Of a stretch of 32,670 nucleotides of DNA, positions 1 through 7,495 are shown piece by piece; the first letter of the stretch is position 1, and each line of letters starts with the position of its first letter. Below the pieces are notes generated by a model, which saw only the letters and a program-made list of their open reading frames with translations, made no database searches and was not told where the DNA came from. Both the position numbers and the translations under genes were made by a program. The stretch comes from Bacteroidaceae bacterium (GTDB lineage Bacteria > Bacteroidota > Bacteroidia > Bacteroidales > Bacteroidaceae), in assembly GCA_017381015.1 (NCBI GenBank), contig JAFOCV010000054.1, positions 1 to 32,670 of the forward strand, written 5' to 3'.

Positions 1-89
1 GATTCTTTTGGATGATTAAAGTGATTGAAGATTTTCTTGCAGAGATGAGTAGTCAAAAAAAATATCGCTTGAAAGTGTGCCGTATCTAA
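1..89 (+). CDS. C-terminal fragment of an unknown protein, cut by the window edge
   Basis: An open frame enters from the left edge (codons in phase from base 3) and ends at a TAA at 87-89. About 28 residues are visible, ending in KKYRLKVCRI. The other two forward frames stop within the first 20 bases. The piece is too short to assign to a family. It could also be chance, but it reads in the same direction as the next genes and stops just before the candidate promoter of the NifU-like gene, as expected for the end of an upstream gene. Confidence 0.4.
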   Translation, partial: FFWMIKVIEDFLAEMSSQKKYRLKVCRI

Positions 90-97
90 ATATTTAT

Positions 98-105
98 TAA
101 CTTTG
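98..105 (+). promoter_or_regulatory. Candidate -7 element upstream of the NifU-like gene
   Basis: TAACTTTG matches the Bacteroidetes -7 consensus TAnnTTTG and lies about 45 bases before the ATG at 151. No good TTTG lies 19-20 bases upstream; the place is taken by GTGT/TGTG. The -33 element is therefore weak or absent. Confidence 0.4.
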
Positions 106-150
106 CCGTGAAATACGATTTTTTAAATCCATTCACTTAATTTTTTAAAT

Positions 151-852
151 ATGGAATATTCTCACGAAGTACAAAACATGTGTTGCGTGGCTAAAGGCCC
201 CAACCATGGTCCCGCTCCTATCCCCGAGGAAGGAAAGTGGGTGCAAGCTAAGGAAATCAAGGACATCTCTGGTCTGACTCACGGTGTGGGTTGGTGTGCA
301 CCACAACAAGGTGCATGTAAGCTCACTTTGAATGTGAAGGAAGGTGTAATCGAAGAATGCTTGATTGAAACTATCGGTTGCTCTGGTATGACTCACTCTG
401 CTGCTATGGCTAGTGAAATCCTTCCAGGTAAAACTATTCTCGAAGCATTGAACACTGACCTCGTATGTGATGCTATCAACACTGCAATGCGTGAACTCTT
501 CTTGCAAATCGTGTATGGACGTACACAATCTGCTTTCTCAGAAGGTGGTCTTGTAATCGGTGCTGGTCTTGAAGACTTGGGTAAGGGCTTGATTTCACAA
601 ACTGGTACTCTCTATGGTACTAAGGTGAAGGGTTCTCGTTACTTGCAATTGACTGAAGGTTACATCACTAAGATGTTCCTTGACAAGGATGACCAAGTAT
701 GTGGTTACGAATTTGTACACATGGGCAAGTTTATGGACGCTATCAAGAAGGGTGTGCCTGCAGACGAAGCCTTGAAGAGTGTAACAGGTACCTACGGCCG
801 TACTAAGGCTGAAGATGGTGTTGTTAAATCAATTGACCCCCGTCACGAATAA
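151..852 (+). CDS. NifU-like iron-sulfur scaffold-type protein, partner of GGGtGRT protein
   Basis: This 233-aa protein resembles the NifU N-terminal (IscU-like) scaffold fold, as annotated for the gene that regularly precedes GGGtGRT genes in anaerobes. The segment IGCSGMTHSAAMASEIL (about residues 75-91) fits the scaffold loop around a ligand Cys (Cys77), with further cysteines at 11, 12, 49, 56, 70, 106 and 184. Residues 1-45 and the C-terminal 80 residues are not part of a classical IscU domain. The gene ends 20 bases before the GGGtGRT gene and is surely co-transcribed with it. Codon use is strongly biased, suggesting high expression. A role in Fe-S assembly or storage is inferred from the family; the true substrate is unknown. 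Confidence 0.8.
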   Translation: MEYSHEVQNMCCVAKGPNHGPAPIPEEGKWVQAKEIKDISGLTHGVGWCAPQQGACKLTLNVKEGVIEECLIETIGCSGMTHSAAMASEILPGKTILEALNTDLVCDAINTAMRELFLQIVYGRTQSAFSEGGLVIGAGLEDLGKGLISQTGTLYGTKVKGSRYLQLTEGYITKMFLDKDDQVCGYEFVHMGKFMDAIKKGVPADEALKSVTGTYGRTKAEDGVVKSIDPRHE

Positions 853-872
853 AATAAGGAGGATTTGCAATT

Positions 873-1892
873 ATGATTAGAGAAGTAAAATTTGAAAGTC
901 AAGACCGTCGTATCAAGCAAATTCTGGCTTGTTTGAACTCACACGGTATCTCATCTATCGAAGAAGCTAACCAAATCTGTGAAGCTGCAGGACTCGATCC
1001 CTATCAAACTTGCGAAGAAACACAGATGATTTGCTTCGAAAATGCTAAGTGGGCTTACGTAGTAGGTACTGCTATCGCATTGAAGGAAAAGGCAAAGGAC
1101 GCTGTTGAGGCTGCTAACTATATTGGTGAGGGCTTGCAGAGCTTCTGTATCCCTGGCTCAGTAGCTGACGACCGTAAGGTTGGTATCGGCCATGGTGAGT
1201 TGGCAGCTCGTCTGCTTTCTCCCGAAACCAAGTGCTTCGCTTTCTTGGCAGGTCACGAGTCATTCGCTGCAGCTGAGGGTGCTATCAAGATTGCTCAGAT
1301 GGCCAACAAGTCAAGACCAGCTGACAAGCCCTTGCGTTGCATCTTGAACGGTTTGGGTAAGGACGCTGCTATGATCATCAGCCGTATCAATGGTTTCACC
1401 TACGTTCAGACTCAGTTCGACTACTTCACTGGCGAATTGAAGATCGTTGGTAAGAAGGCATACAGCAATGGTCCTCGCGCTGCCGTTAACTGCTATGGTG
1501 CAGACGACGTACGCGAAGGTGTTGCTATCATGTGGCACGAGGATGTAGACGTTTCTATCACTGGTAACTCTACCAATCCTACTCGCTTCCAGCACCCCAC
1601 AGCTGGTACTTATAAGAAGGAGCGCGTTCGCGCAGGTAAGGCATACTTCAGCGTAGCATCTGGTGGTGGTACAGGTCGTACTTTGCACCCCGATAACATG
1701 GCTGCAGGTCCCGCTTCTTATGGTATGACTGATACCTTGGGTCGTATGCACTCTGATGCTCAGTTTGCTGGTTCTTCTTCAGTACCTGCACACGTAGAGA
1801 TGATGGGCTTCCTGGGTATTGGTAACAACCCCATGGTTGGTTGCTCAGTAGCTTGCGCAGTACAGGCTGACTTGTACTTGAACAAGAAGTAA
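873..1892 (+). CDS. GGGtGRT family protein (function unknown)
   Basis: This 339-aa protein carries the family signature GGGTGRT at residues 264-270 in the context VASGGGTGRTLHPDNMA. The near-invariant C-terminal third continues through SSSVPAHVEMMGFLGIGNN and the cysteines of VGCSVACAV. No signal peptide or membrane segment is seen, so it is probably cytosolic. The start is supported by AGGAGG 7-8 bases before the ATG, a full Shine-Dalgarno sequence, which is uncommon in this phylum and fits strong expression. The family is defined by its motif and by its association with the NifU-like gene upstream; its biochemical role is not established. The operon ends at the terminator at 1946-1989. Confidence 0.9.
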   Translation: MIREVKFESQDRRIKQILACLNSHGISSIEEANQICEAAGLDPYQTCEETQMICFENAKWAYVVGTAIALKEKAKDAVEAANYIGEGLQSFCIPGSVADDRKVGIGHGELAARLLSPETKCFAFLAGHESFAAAEGAIKIAQMANKSRPADKPLRCILNGLGKDAAMIISRINGFTYVQTQFDYFTGELKIVGKKAYSNGPRAAVNCYGADDVREGVAIMWHEDVDVSITGNSTNPTRFQHPTAGTYKKERVRAGKAYFSVASGGGTGRTLHPDNMAAGPASYGMTDTLGRMHSDAQFAGSSSVPAHVEMMGFLGIGNNPMVGCSVACAVQADLYLNKK

Positions 1893-1945
1893 TCCTGAGG
1901 TATAGTTCTTTGTCTTCTTACTAAGACATAGAATTCTCAAAATAC

Positions 1946-1989
1946 AAATCTCCTATAGTTTTTTTTCTTAAGGCTATAGGAGATTTTTT
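1946..1989 (+). terminator. Intrinsic terminator of the NifU-like/GGGtGRT operon
   Basis: A perfect 13-bp inverted repeat (AAATCTCCTATAG at 1946-1958 against CTATAGGAGATTT at 1974-1986) encloses a 15-base T-rich loop and runs into a T tract. It lies 54 bases after the stop codon. Confidence 0.88.
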
Positions 1990-2062
1990 ACCCTCGTTTT
2001 GAGATTCTTCAGGATACAATGTTCGCAGGAGAAAAATGTAATAATATATAAAGGAAAGAATT

Positions 2063-2347
2063 ATGAATAGAAGTGAACTCATAGCAGCAGTTGCCGAGCG
2101 CACAGGCGAGTCAAAGGCCAGTGTGGCAAAGACTTTCGATGCCATCTTTGGCGTGATAGCAGAGCAGTTGACCGAGGAGAAGGCAGAGATAGCAATTGCA
2201 GACTTTGGAAGATTCTCCGTTAAGCAACAATCAGCACGTACTGGTTTCAATCCCCAGACAGGCGAGAAGATTCAGATAGAGGCAAAGGAAAAGATAGCTT
2301 TCAAGGCATCTACCAGCATTGAATACTATAGCCGCAAGCACAATTAG
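2063..2347 (+). CDS. HU/IHF family DNA-binding protein
   Basis: This 94-aa protein has the length and layout of HU: an N-terminal helical dimerisation region (MNRSELIAAVAERTGES), the turn IADFGRFSV, and the beta-arm GFNPQTGEKIQI (about residues 61-72), followed by the C-terminal helix FKASTSIEYYSRKHN. The arm Pro that intercalates into DNA in this family is present within FNP. It is expected to act as a nucleoid protein that binds and bends DNA as a dimer. The gene stands alone between a terminator and a 500-base gap. The ATG follows AAAGGAAAGAATT, a reasonable ribosome site. HU and IHF subunits cannot be told apart safely from sequence in this phylum. Confidence 0.93.
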   Translation: MNRSELIAAVAERTGESKASVAKTFDAIFGVIAEQLTEEKAEIAIADFGRFSVKQQSARTGFNPQTGEKIQIEAKEKIAFKASTSIEYYSRKHN

Positions 2348-2573
2348 TACTCTGATGCTGCATTTTCTACAAGGGTAGTTTCTTTTCTCCGCTCCTCTCT
2401 TTTCTTATGCACATTCGAGGTGTAAAGCAATAGCTTTTGTTCCTCGGGTGATGGCATAGGGGAGGGTGTAGAGTATGCTTGTTTCATGGTGGGTAGTCTT
2501 TTGTGGTATTTTTAATTTCATTCTAAAAGGGATTTTCTTTTGATTTTTACATTCCTTTTTTATGTCAAAACTA

Positions 2574-2680
2574 ATTTCCTGAGCCTGGGAAATGATATTC
2601 TTTATGCTAAAATAGATTTCCGAGAGTGGGAAATGCATTTCTTTGCAACAAAACACATTTTTCAGGCTTCCAAAGTGGAA
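2574..2680. repeat. Three dyads of the type TTCC-N5-7-GGAA
   Basis: ATTTCC-N7-GGGAAAT lies at 2574-2593 and ATTTCC-N6-GGGAAAT at 2616-2634. A shorter TTCC-N5-GGAA lies at 2668-2680. The first two also share flanking words (AAAA before, ATTCTTT or ATTTCTTTGC after), so they look like two diverged copies about 42 bases apart. They could be operator sites upstream of the MORN gene or remnants of a dispersed palindrome; the sequence does not decide. Confidence 0.5.
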
Positions 2681-2785
2681 TTTCTATAAGACCGCATTTT
2701 TCTTTCAAAAAGTCATCACGATAGCGTGATTTTCCTACATTTTTGACGTTTTTATACCTTGTTATATATAAAAAGGTTCAAAATG

Positions 2786-2817
2786 TTTGTTTCTTTTCTA
2801 GAAAATGCGTATCTTTG
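2786..2817 (+). promoter_or_regulatory. Bacteroidetes-type promoter for the MORN gene
   Basis: TTTG (2786-2789), a 20-base spacer, then TATCTTTG (2810-2817) match the -33 and -7 elements of the major Bacteroidetes promoter. The transcript would start near 2824, about 20 bases before the TTG start of the MORN gene. Confidence 0.75.
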
Positions 2818-2844
2818 TCAGCAAACCTATAAAACAGATTTGCA

Positions 2845-3912
2845 TTGAGCCAGAAAACTCTCTTGATACGACATTTTATGCTAACAGTCATGCTTGTTTT
2901 TTCGACTGTTTCAAATGTTTGCGCTCAAGAAATTCGTATCGGCTCTTATGAATTTTCCGATGGCGCTATCTATCAGGGTGAGCTCTTCAGAGGCAAACCT
3001 CATGGCAAGGGTGTAACCACCTTTACCAATGGTGATCGTCACGAGGGAATGTATTTCAAAGGCAAGCGTCAGGGTGAAGGCACTTATCTCTTCTCGGATG
3101 GAGAAAAGTATGTGGGTGACTGGTTTCAGGATCAGCAGCATGGCTATGGTGTCTATTACTTCATGAACAATAATCGCTATGAAGGTATGTGGTTTCGTGA
3201 TTATCAGCAAGGCGAAGGCACAATGTATTATTACAATGGCGATGTGTATGTAGGTAATTGGGAAAAGGATCTTCGCGAAGGCGATGGTGTTTATACCTAT
3301 AGTAACGGAGCTTCTTACAAAGGTACCTGGAAGAACGATATGCGCGATGGTCAAGGCGTATTTGATTGGGCTGATGGAAATAGGTACGAGGGTACATGGA
3401 AGGAGAATCAAAAGTTTGGACAGGGAACTTTCGTGTATTCTACTGGAGACAAGTACATAGGCGAGTGGCTTTCTGATGAGCCTCATGGACGTGGAATATA
3501 TAGCTTCAATGATGGAAACAGATACGAGGGTTCTTATGTAAAGGGTCAGCGTACGGGTGAAGGCATCTTTACCTTTCAGAATGGAGACAGATACGTGGGC
3601 AATTTTCTGGATGGCGATCAGAGTGGTATGGGTACTTTCACATGGAGTGGGGGAGCCGTTTACGTTGGTAGCTGGAAGCAAAATTGTCAGCATGGCAAGG
3701 GTAAGTACACTTCTGCCAGTGGTGATGTATATGATGGCGACTGGGTGGAGGGTGTTATGGAAGGTGAAGGAATATTGCGTCAATCAGACGGAACAAAATA
3801 TAAGGGACAATTCAAGGCTGGTTTTAAGGACGGGCACGGCATTCAGGAAGACAAGAATGGCGTACGCTATGAAGGTGAATTTAAGGCAGGTGAGATGGTA
3901 TCCCAAAAATAA
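2845..3912 (+). CDS. Exported MORN-repeat protein
   Basis: This 355-aa protein is almost entirely MORN repeats: 13 consecutive units of exactly 23 residues from about residue 43, plus a partial 14th, each of the form Y-x-G-x-[WF]...G-x-G. Two starts are possible. TTG at 2845 gives a signal peptide with a basic n-region (KTLLIRHF) and a cleavage site after NVCA. ATG at 2878 gives a signal lacking charge. The TTG is preferred because it lies just inside the transcript predicted from the promoter at 2786-2817. MORN arrays form elongated beta-hairpin sheets and often serve as scaffolds or bind lipid. The protein should lie in the periplasm or at the surface. The branching enzyme begins only 33 bases downstream, so they probably share a transcript; a functional link is not known. 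Confidence 0.85.
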   Translation: MSQKTLLIRHFMLTVMLVFSTVSNVCAQEIRIGSYEFSDGAIYQGELFRGKPHGKGVTTFTNGDRHEGMYFKGKRQGEGTYLFSDGEKYVGDWFQDQQHGYGVYYFMNNNRYEGMWFRDYQQGEGTMYYYNGDVYVGNWEKDLREGDGVYTYSNGASYKGTWKNDMRDGQGVFDWADGNRYEGTWKENQKFGQGTFVYSTGDKYIGEWLSDEPHGRGIYSFNDGNRYEGSYVKGQRTGEGIFTFQNGDRYVGNFLDGDQSGMGTFTWSGGAVYVGSWKQNCQHGKGKYTSASGDVYDGDWVEGVMEGEGILRQSDGTKYKGQFKAGFKDGHGIQEDKNGVRYEGEFKAGEMVSQK

Positions 3913-3945
3913 ACTTAACAGAGCAATTAACTAAAATCTAATAAT

Positions 3946-6099
3946 ATGGCAACCAAGAAGACCGATGCTGCTAAGGCATCTAAAACAACAAAGGCTACCA
4001 CCAAAAAAACTTCAGCAAAGAAAACCACTACAACCAAGAGAGCTTCCTCTAAGAAAGTTGAAACTCCCGAGGTAGAGAAGGCACCTGCCGTTTTGCGCTT
4101 GATAAAGAACGATAAGTATCTGGCAGAGTATGCTGATGCTATCAATGGTCGTCATCAGTCGGCACTAAACAAGATTGCCGAACTGACCAACAATGGCGAG
4201 AAGACTTTGTCTGAGTTTGCAACTGGCTATATGTATTTCGGTCTTCACAAGGAAGATAAGAATTGGGTTATTCGCGAATGGGCACCAAATGCAACAGCAA
4301 TATACCTGATTGGTGAGTTCAATGGTTGGAAGGAAGATGGTCACTATGCATTCAAGCGCATCAAGGGTACTGGCAATTGGGAATTGGTATTGCCCGAGAA
4401 AGCCCTTAAGCATGGCGACTTGTACAAGATGAGCGTACACTGGGAAGGTGGTCAAGGCGAGCGCATTCCTGCATGGGTGCGTCGTGTTGTTCAGGATGAG
4501 CAGACAAAGATTTTCTCTGCACAGGTATGGTGTCCCGAACAGAAGTATGAGTGGAAGAATCTCAAATTCAAGCCCAATACAAGTCCTCTCTTGATTTATG
4601 AATGCCATATTGGTATGGGTCAGGATGCTGAGAAGGTTGGTTCTTATGAGGAATTCCGAGTAAACGTTTTGCCACGTGTACACAAAGCTGGTTACAACTG
4701 CATTCAAATTATGGCTATTCAGGAGCATCCTTACTATGGAAGCTTCGGTTATCACGTGAGCAACTTCTTTGCTTCTAGTAGCCGTTTCGGTACTCCCGAG
4801 GAATTGAAGGCTCTTATCGATGAGGCTCATGGTCTTGGTATTGCGGTTATTATGGATATCGTTCATAGTCATGCCGTAAAGAACGAGATGGAAGGTCTTG
4901 GCAATCTGGCTGGTGATCCTTGCCAGTATTTCTATCAGGGTGATCGTCGTGAGCATCCAGCATGGGATAGCCTTTGCTTCGATTATGGTAAGAACGAAGT
5001 TTTGCACTTCTTGTTGAGCAACTGTAAGTACTGGATGGACGAATTCCAGTTTGATGGTTTCCGCTTTGACGGTGTAACATCTATGCTATATTACAGCCAT
5101 GGTCTTGGACAGGCATTTGGTGGTTATGGCGATTATTATAATGGTTCTCAGGACGACAATGCCATTGTATATCTGACATTGGCTAACTGCTTGATTCATC
5201 AGGTAAAACGCACAGCTATCACAATTGCCGAGGAAGTAAGTGGTATGCCTGGTTTGGCTGCATCGTTCGAATCAGGCGGTTATGGCTTCAACTATCGTAT
5301 GGCCATGAACGTACCTGATTACTGGATCAAGATAATCAAGGAATTGCGCGATGAGGACTGGAAGCCCAGCAGCATGTTGTGGGAGACAACCAATCGTCGT
5401 GCCGATGAGAAGACCATCAGCTATTGCGAGAGCCATGACCAGGCACTAGTGGGCGACAAGACCATTATCTTCCGCCTTGTAGATGCTGATATGTATTGGC
5501 ACTTCAAGAAGGGTGATGAGAATTATACCGTAGAGCGTGGTATTGCACTTCACAAGATGATTCGTCTCTTGACATGTGCAACCATCAATGGTGGATACCT
5601 CAACTTTATGGGTAATGAGTTCGGTCATCCAGAATGGATTGACTTCCCACGCGAGGGTAATGGCTGGAGCCACAAGTATGCACGTCGTCAGTGGAATCTG
5701 GTTGACAACAAGGAATTGTGCTTCCATTATCTAGGCGACTTTGACAGATCTATGCTCAAGGTCATCAAGTCAGAGAAGGATATGCAGAAGACCAATGTAA
5801 CAGAAATCTGGCACAATGACGGCGATCAGGTATTCGCATTCCAGCGCGGAGGATTGTTGTTCTTCTTCAACTTTAGTCCCACACGTAGCTATACCGACTA
5901 TGGCTTCATGGTCAAGGCTGGTACATATCAATACTTGCTCAATACAGATGATGTCAAGTTCGGTGGTAAGGGATTCAATGACGATTCGCTCAAGCATCTA
6001 ACCATCTATGATCGTGATTTGGCAAAGGATGGTAAGGGATGGTTGAAGCTCTACCTGCCAGCTAGAAGTGCTTGCGTACTAAGATTGTCAAAGGATTAA
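3946..6099 (+). CDS. glgB: 1,4-alpha-glucan branching enzyme, eukaryote-like GH13 type, with Lys-rich tail
   Basis: This enzyme makes alpha-1,6 branches in glycogen. The 717-aa protein has a CBM48-like N-terminal domain (about 95-190: EWAPNATAIYLIGEFNGW), a GH13 barrel and a C-terminal beta domain. The four GH13 regions read DIVHSHAVKN (304-313), GFRFDGVTSM (371-380), AEEVSGMPG (428-436) and ESHDQALVGDKT (495-506). This gives a triad of Asp375 (nucleophile), Glu429 (acid/base) and Asp498. These words resemble the plant/animal branching enzyme (GH13_8) more than E. coli GlgB. Residues 1-46 form a Lys/Thr/Ala-rich extension that is not part of the enzyme fold and recalls histone H1-like tails. 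ATG at 3946 is the only plausible start. No other glycogen gene is adjacent. Confidence 0.93.
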   Translation: MATKKTDAAKASKTTKATTKKTSAKKTTTTKRASSKKVETPEVEKAPAVLRLIKNDKYLAEYADAINGRHQSALNKIAELTNNGEKTLSEFATGYMYFGLHKEDKNWVIREWAPNATAIYLIGEFNGWKEDGHYAFKRIKGTGNWELVLPEKALKHGDLYKMSVHWEGGQGERIPAWVRRVVQDEQTKIFSAQVWCPEQKYEWKNLKFKPNTSPLLIYECHIGMGQDAEKVGSYEEFRVNVLPRVHKAGYNCIQIMAIQEHPYYGSFGYHVSNFFASSSRFGTPEELKALIDEAHGLGIAVIMDIVHSHAVKNEMEGLGNLAGDPCQYFYQGDRREHPAWDSLCFDYGKNEVLHFLLSNCKYWMDEFQFDGFRFDGVTSMLYYSHGLGQAFGGYGDYYNGSQDDNAIVYLTLANCLIHQVKRTAITIAEEVSGMPGLAASFESGGYGFNYRMAMNVPDYWIKIIKELRDEDWKPSSMLWETTNRRADEKTISYCESHDQALVGDKTIIFRLVDADMYWHFKKGDENYTVERGIALHKMIRLLTCATINGGYLNFMGNEFGHPEWIDFPREGNGWSHKYARRQWNLVDNKELCFHYLGDFDRSMLKVIKSEKDMQKTNVTEIWHNDGDQVFAFQRGGLLFFFNFSPTRSYTDYGFMVKAGTYQYLLNTDDVKFGGKGFNDDSLKHLTIYDRDLAKDGKGWLKLYLPARSACVLRLSKD

Positions 6100-6125
6100 A
6101 CTCCTTGATATAAAATAATTTAATG

Positions 6126-6174
6126 ATATCCGCATAGACCTACAAAATAATCCAACGTAGGGCTATGTGGATAT
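6126..6174 (+). terminator. Stem-loop after the branching enzyme gene, possible terminator
   Basis: An 18-bp stem (6126-6143 with 6157-6174), with one mismatch and one G-T wobble, encloses a 13-base loop. It begins 26 bases after the stop. No T tract follows (the next bases are TGTTAC), so it may be a terminator of another kind or an RNA 3'-end stabiliser. Confidence 0.5.
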
Positions 6175-6215
6175 TGTTACAAAAGGAATAACATAAGAAA
6201 AGTGATTTAGGAGAT

Positions 6216-7454
6216 ATGTTTTCAAAGGTGAATTTTCATTACAAGGAAACACAACGAATATCATACATTCTTCCCCTAGTATGTATGATACTCTTTGGTA
6301 TATATTCCTTGTATCTGTTTGTTCATTACCAAGCGGATATTTTGGCATTGACACACTATATGCAATCCAGTGTCAGTGCAAATTCCCATTCCTTTGACTA
6401 TACCTCTTATCCCGTGTGGACAAGTGCTTTTTTGGGTACTGTACTCTGCATCATTCCAGCAATAATTCTATATTGCTGTGTTCGTTTCCCATTGAGAATG
6501 AAGGCACTGGCGCTGTTTCCCTCTTATGTTGTCCTGGGATTGATTACAGGTATATCTCCACAATCGGTAGAGGCAATAGAGATACATATACCTTTAATCC
6601 CCTCCATCATTCTCTTGCTATTATCATCGCTGGCAATAGTCCTTGCTCAAATGGTACATGATGATAGGTCGGAGCATGCCCCATTTTATACATATTTCAG
6701 TTGGAATGTCTTGCTCATGTGTATTGGAATGACATTCAGCATATTCATTACCAACAAAGACCCTCAGATACACACCCAATTGGCATTGGCAAAGTCCGTT
6801 TATAAGCGAGATTATGCCAAGGCTATGACAGATTTCAGATACGGAGAAACGACTACCAATAAGAATATCAATGCGTTACGTGTCTTGGCTCTGAGCAAGC
6901 AGAAACGCTTAGCTGACGAGTTGTTTACCCTGCCACACATCCATGGAAGTGCTTCGCTCATTCCTGACACCATACCCACCATGCAGATATATCATGCACC
7001 AGAGATGGTGTACAATCACATCAAAGCCATACCATGCGGATATACCGATGCAGAGGTGCTGACATTCCTGGACAAGGCTTTGCAGAGGAGAATGAACACA
7101 CTCTCCCAACCAACAGCTACCAGGTGCGATAGCATTCATGCTCGTTTCCTCATAGATTATTATCTCTGTGCTTTATTGTTGGATAAGAAGGTGTCTACGT
7201 TTGCCAGCGAACTCCCTAAGTACTATATTATAGACACTACTTTGCCCAGGCATTATCAGGAAGCTCTGATGCTCCATCAGGCACAGGATTCGTTTTCCGC
7301 TCCCATTGTTCTCAATTCCGAGATGGATAGTTTGTTCGCTCACTATCAGACATTAAGAACTGCCAATCAGCATACACCTCATCTGCAACGCAAGACATGC
7401 TCTAAGGCTGTAGCAGGCAGTTATTGGAACTATTATTACTTTGATGAAATATAA
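6216..7454 (+). CDS. Unknown multi-pass membrane protein (DUF6057-like?)
   Basis: This 412-aa protein has four or five hydrophobic segments in its first half: about 18-36, 69-87, 97-112, 124-146 and 164-180. They are followed by a soluble, helical C-terminal half. It ends in an aromatic tail, SYWNYYYFDEI. The layout and the Tyr-rich tail recall an uncharacterised Bacteroidales family (DUF6057), but I cannot confirm membership and it is shorter than I would expect. No catalytic motif is seen. The C-terminal half may contain TPR-like helices (ALRVLALSKQKRLADELF), an inference only. The start is ATG at 6216, after TTTAGGAGAT, a good ribosome site. The aminotransferase follows after 41 bases. Confidence 0.65.
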   Translation: MFSKVNFHYKETQRISYILPLVCMILFGIYSLYLFVHYQADILALTHYMQSSVSANSHSFDYTSYPVWTSAFLGTVLCIIPAIILYCCVRFPLRMKALALFPSYVVLGLITGISPQSVEAIEIHIPLIPSIILLLLSSLAIVLAQMVHDDRSEHAPFYTYFSWNVLLMCIGMTFSIFITNKDPQIHTQLALAKSVYKRDYAKAMTDFRYGETTTNKNINALRVLALSKQKRLADELFTLPHIHGSASLIPDTIPTMQIYHAPEMVYNHIKAIPCGYTDAEVLTFLDKALQRRMNTLSQPTATRCDSIHARFLIDYYLCALLLDKKVSTFASELPKYYIIDTTLPRHYQEALMLHQAQDSFSAPIVLNSEMDSLFAHYQTLRTANQHTPHLQRKTCSKAVAGSYWNYYYFDEI

Positions 7455-7495
7455 TTTTTTTACTAAATCATACAACTCTCAATCAGTATTACAAT

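Larger units (their letters stand above)
2348..2844. other. Non-coding gap between the HU gene and the MORN gene
   Basis: No convincing gene is seen in these 497 bases. The stretch is AT-rich and holds a cluster of small TTCC/GGAA dyads (2574-2680) and a promoter for the MORN gene near its right end (2786-2817). A short inverted word, ATCACGATAGCGTGAT at 2714-2729, is also present. Confidence 0.6.

Noticed and set aside
2405-2656. Open frame of 83 codons on the - strand in the gap after HU
   Set aside because: It has a low-complexity Lys/Ile composition, no ribosome site or promoter, and overlaps the dyads. Treated as non-coding, though a small gene cannot be fully excluded.
2911-3783. Long open frame of 290 codons on the - strand
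   Set aside because: It is the mirror of the MORN repeats, whose regular codon pattern keeps the opposite strand open. It has no ribosome site, and its sequence is a periodic hydrophobic artefact.
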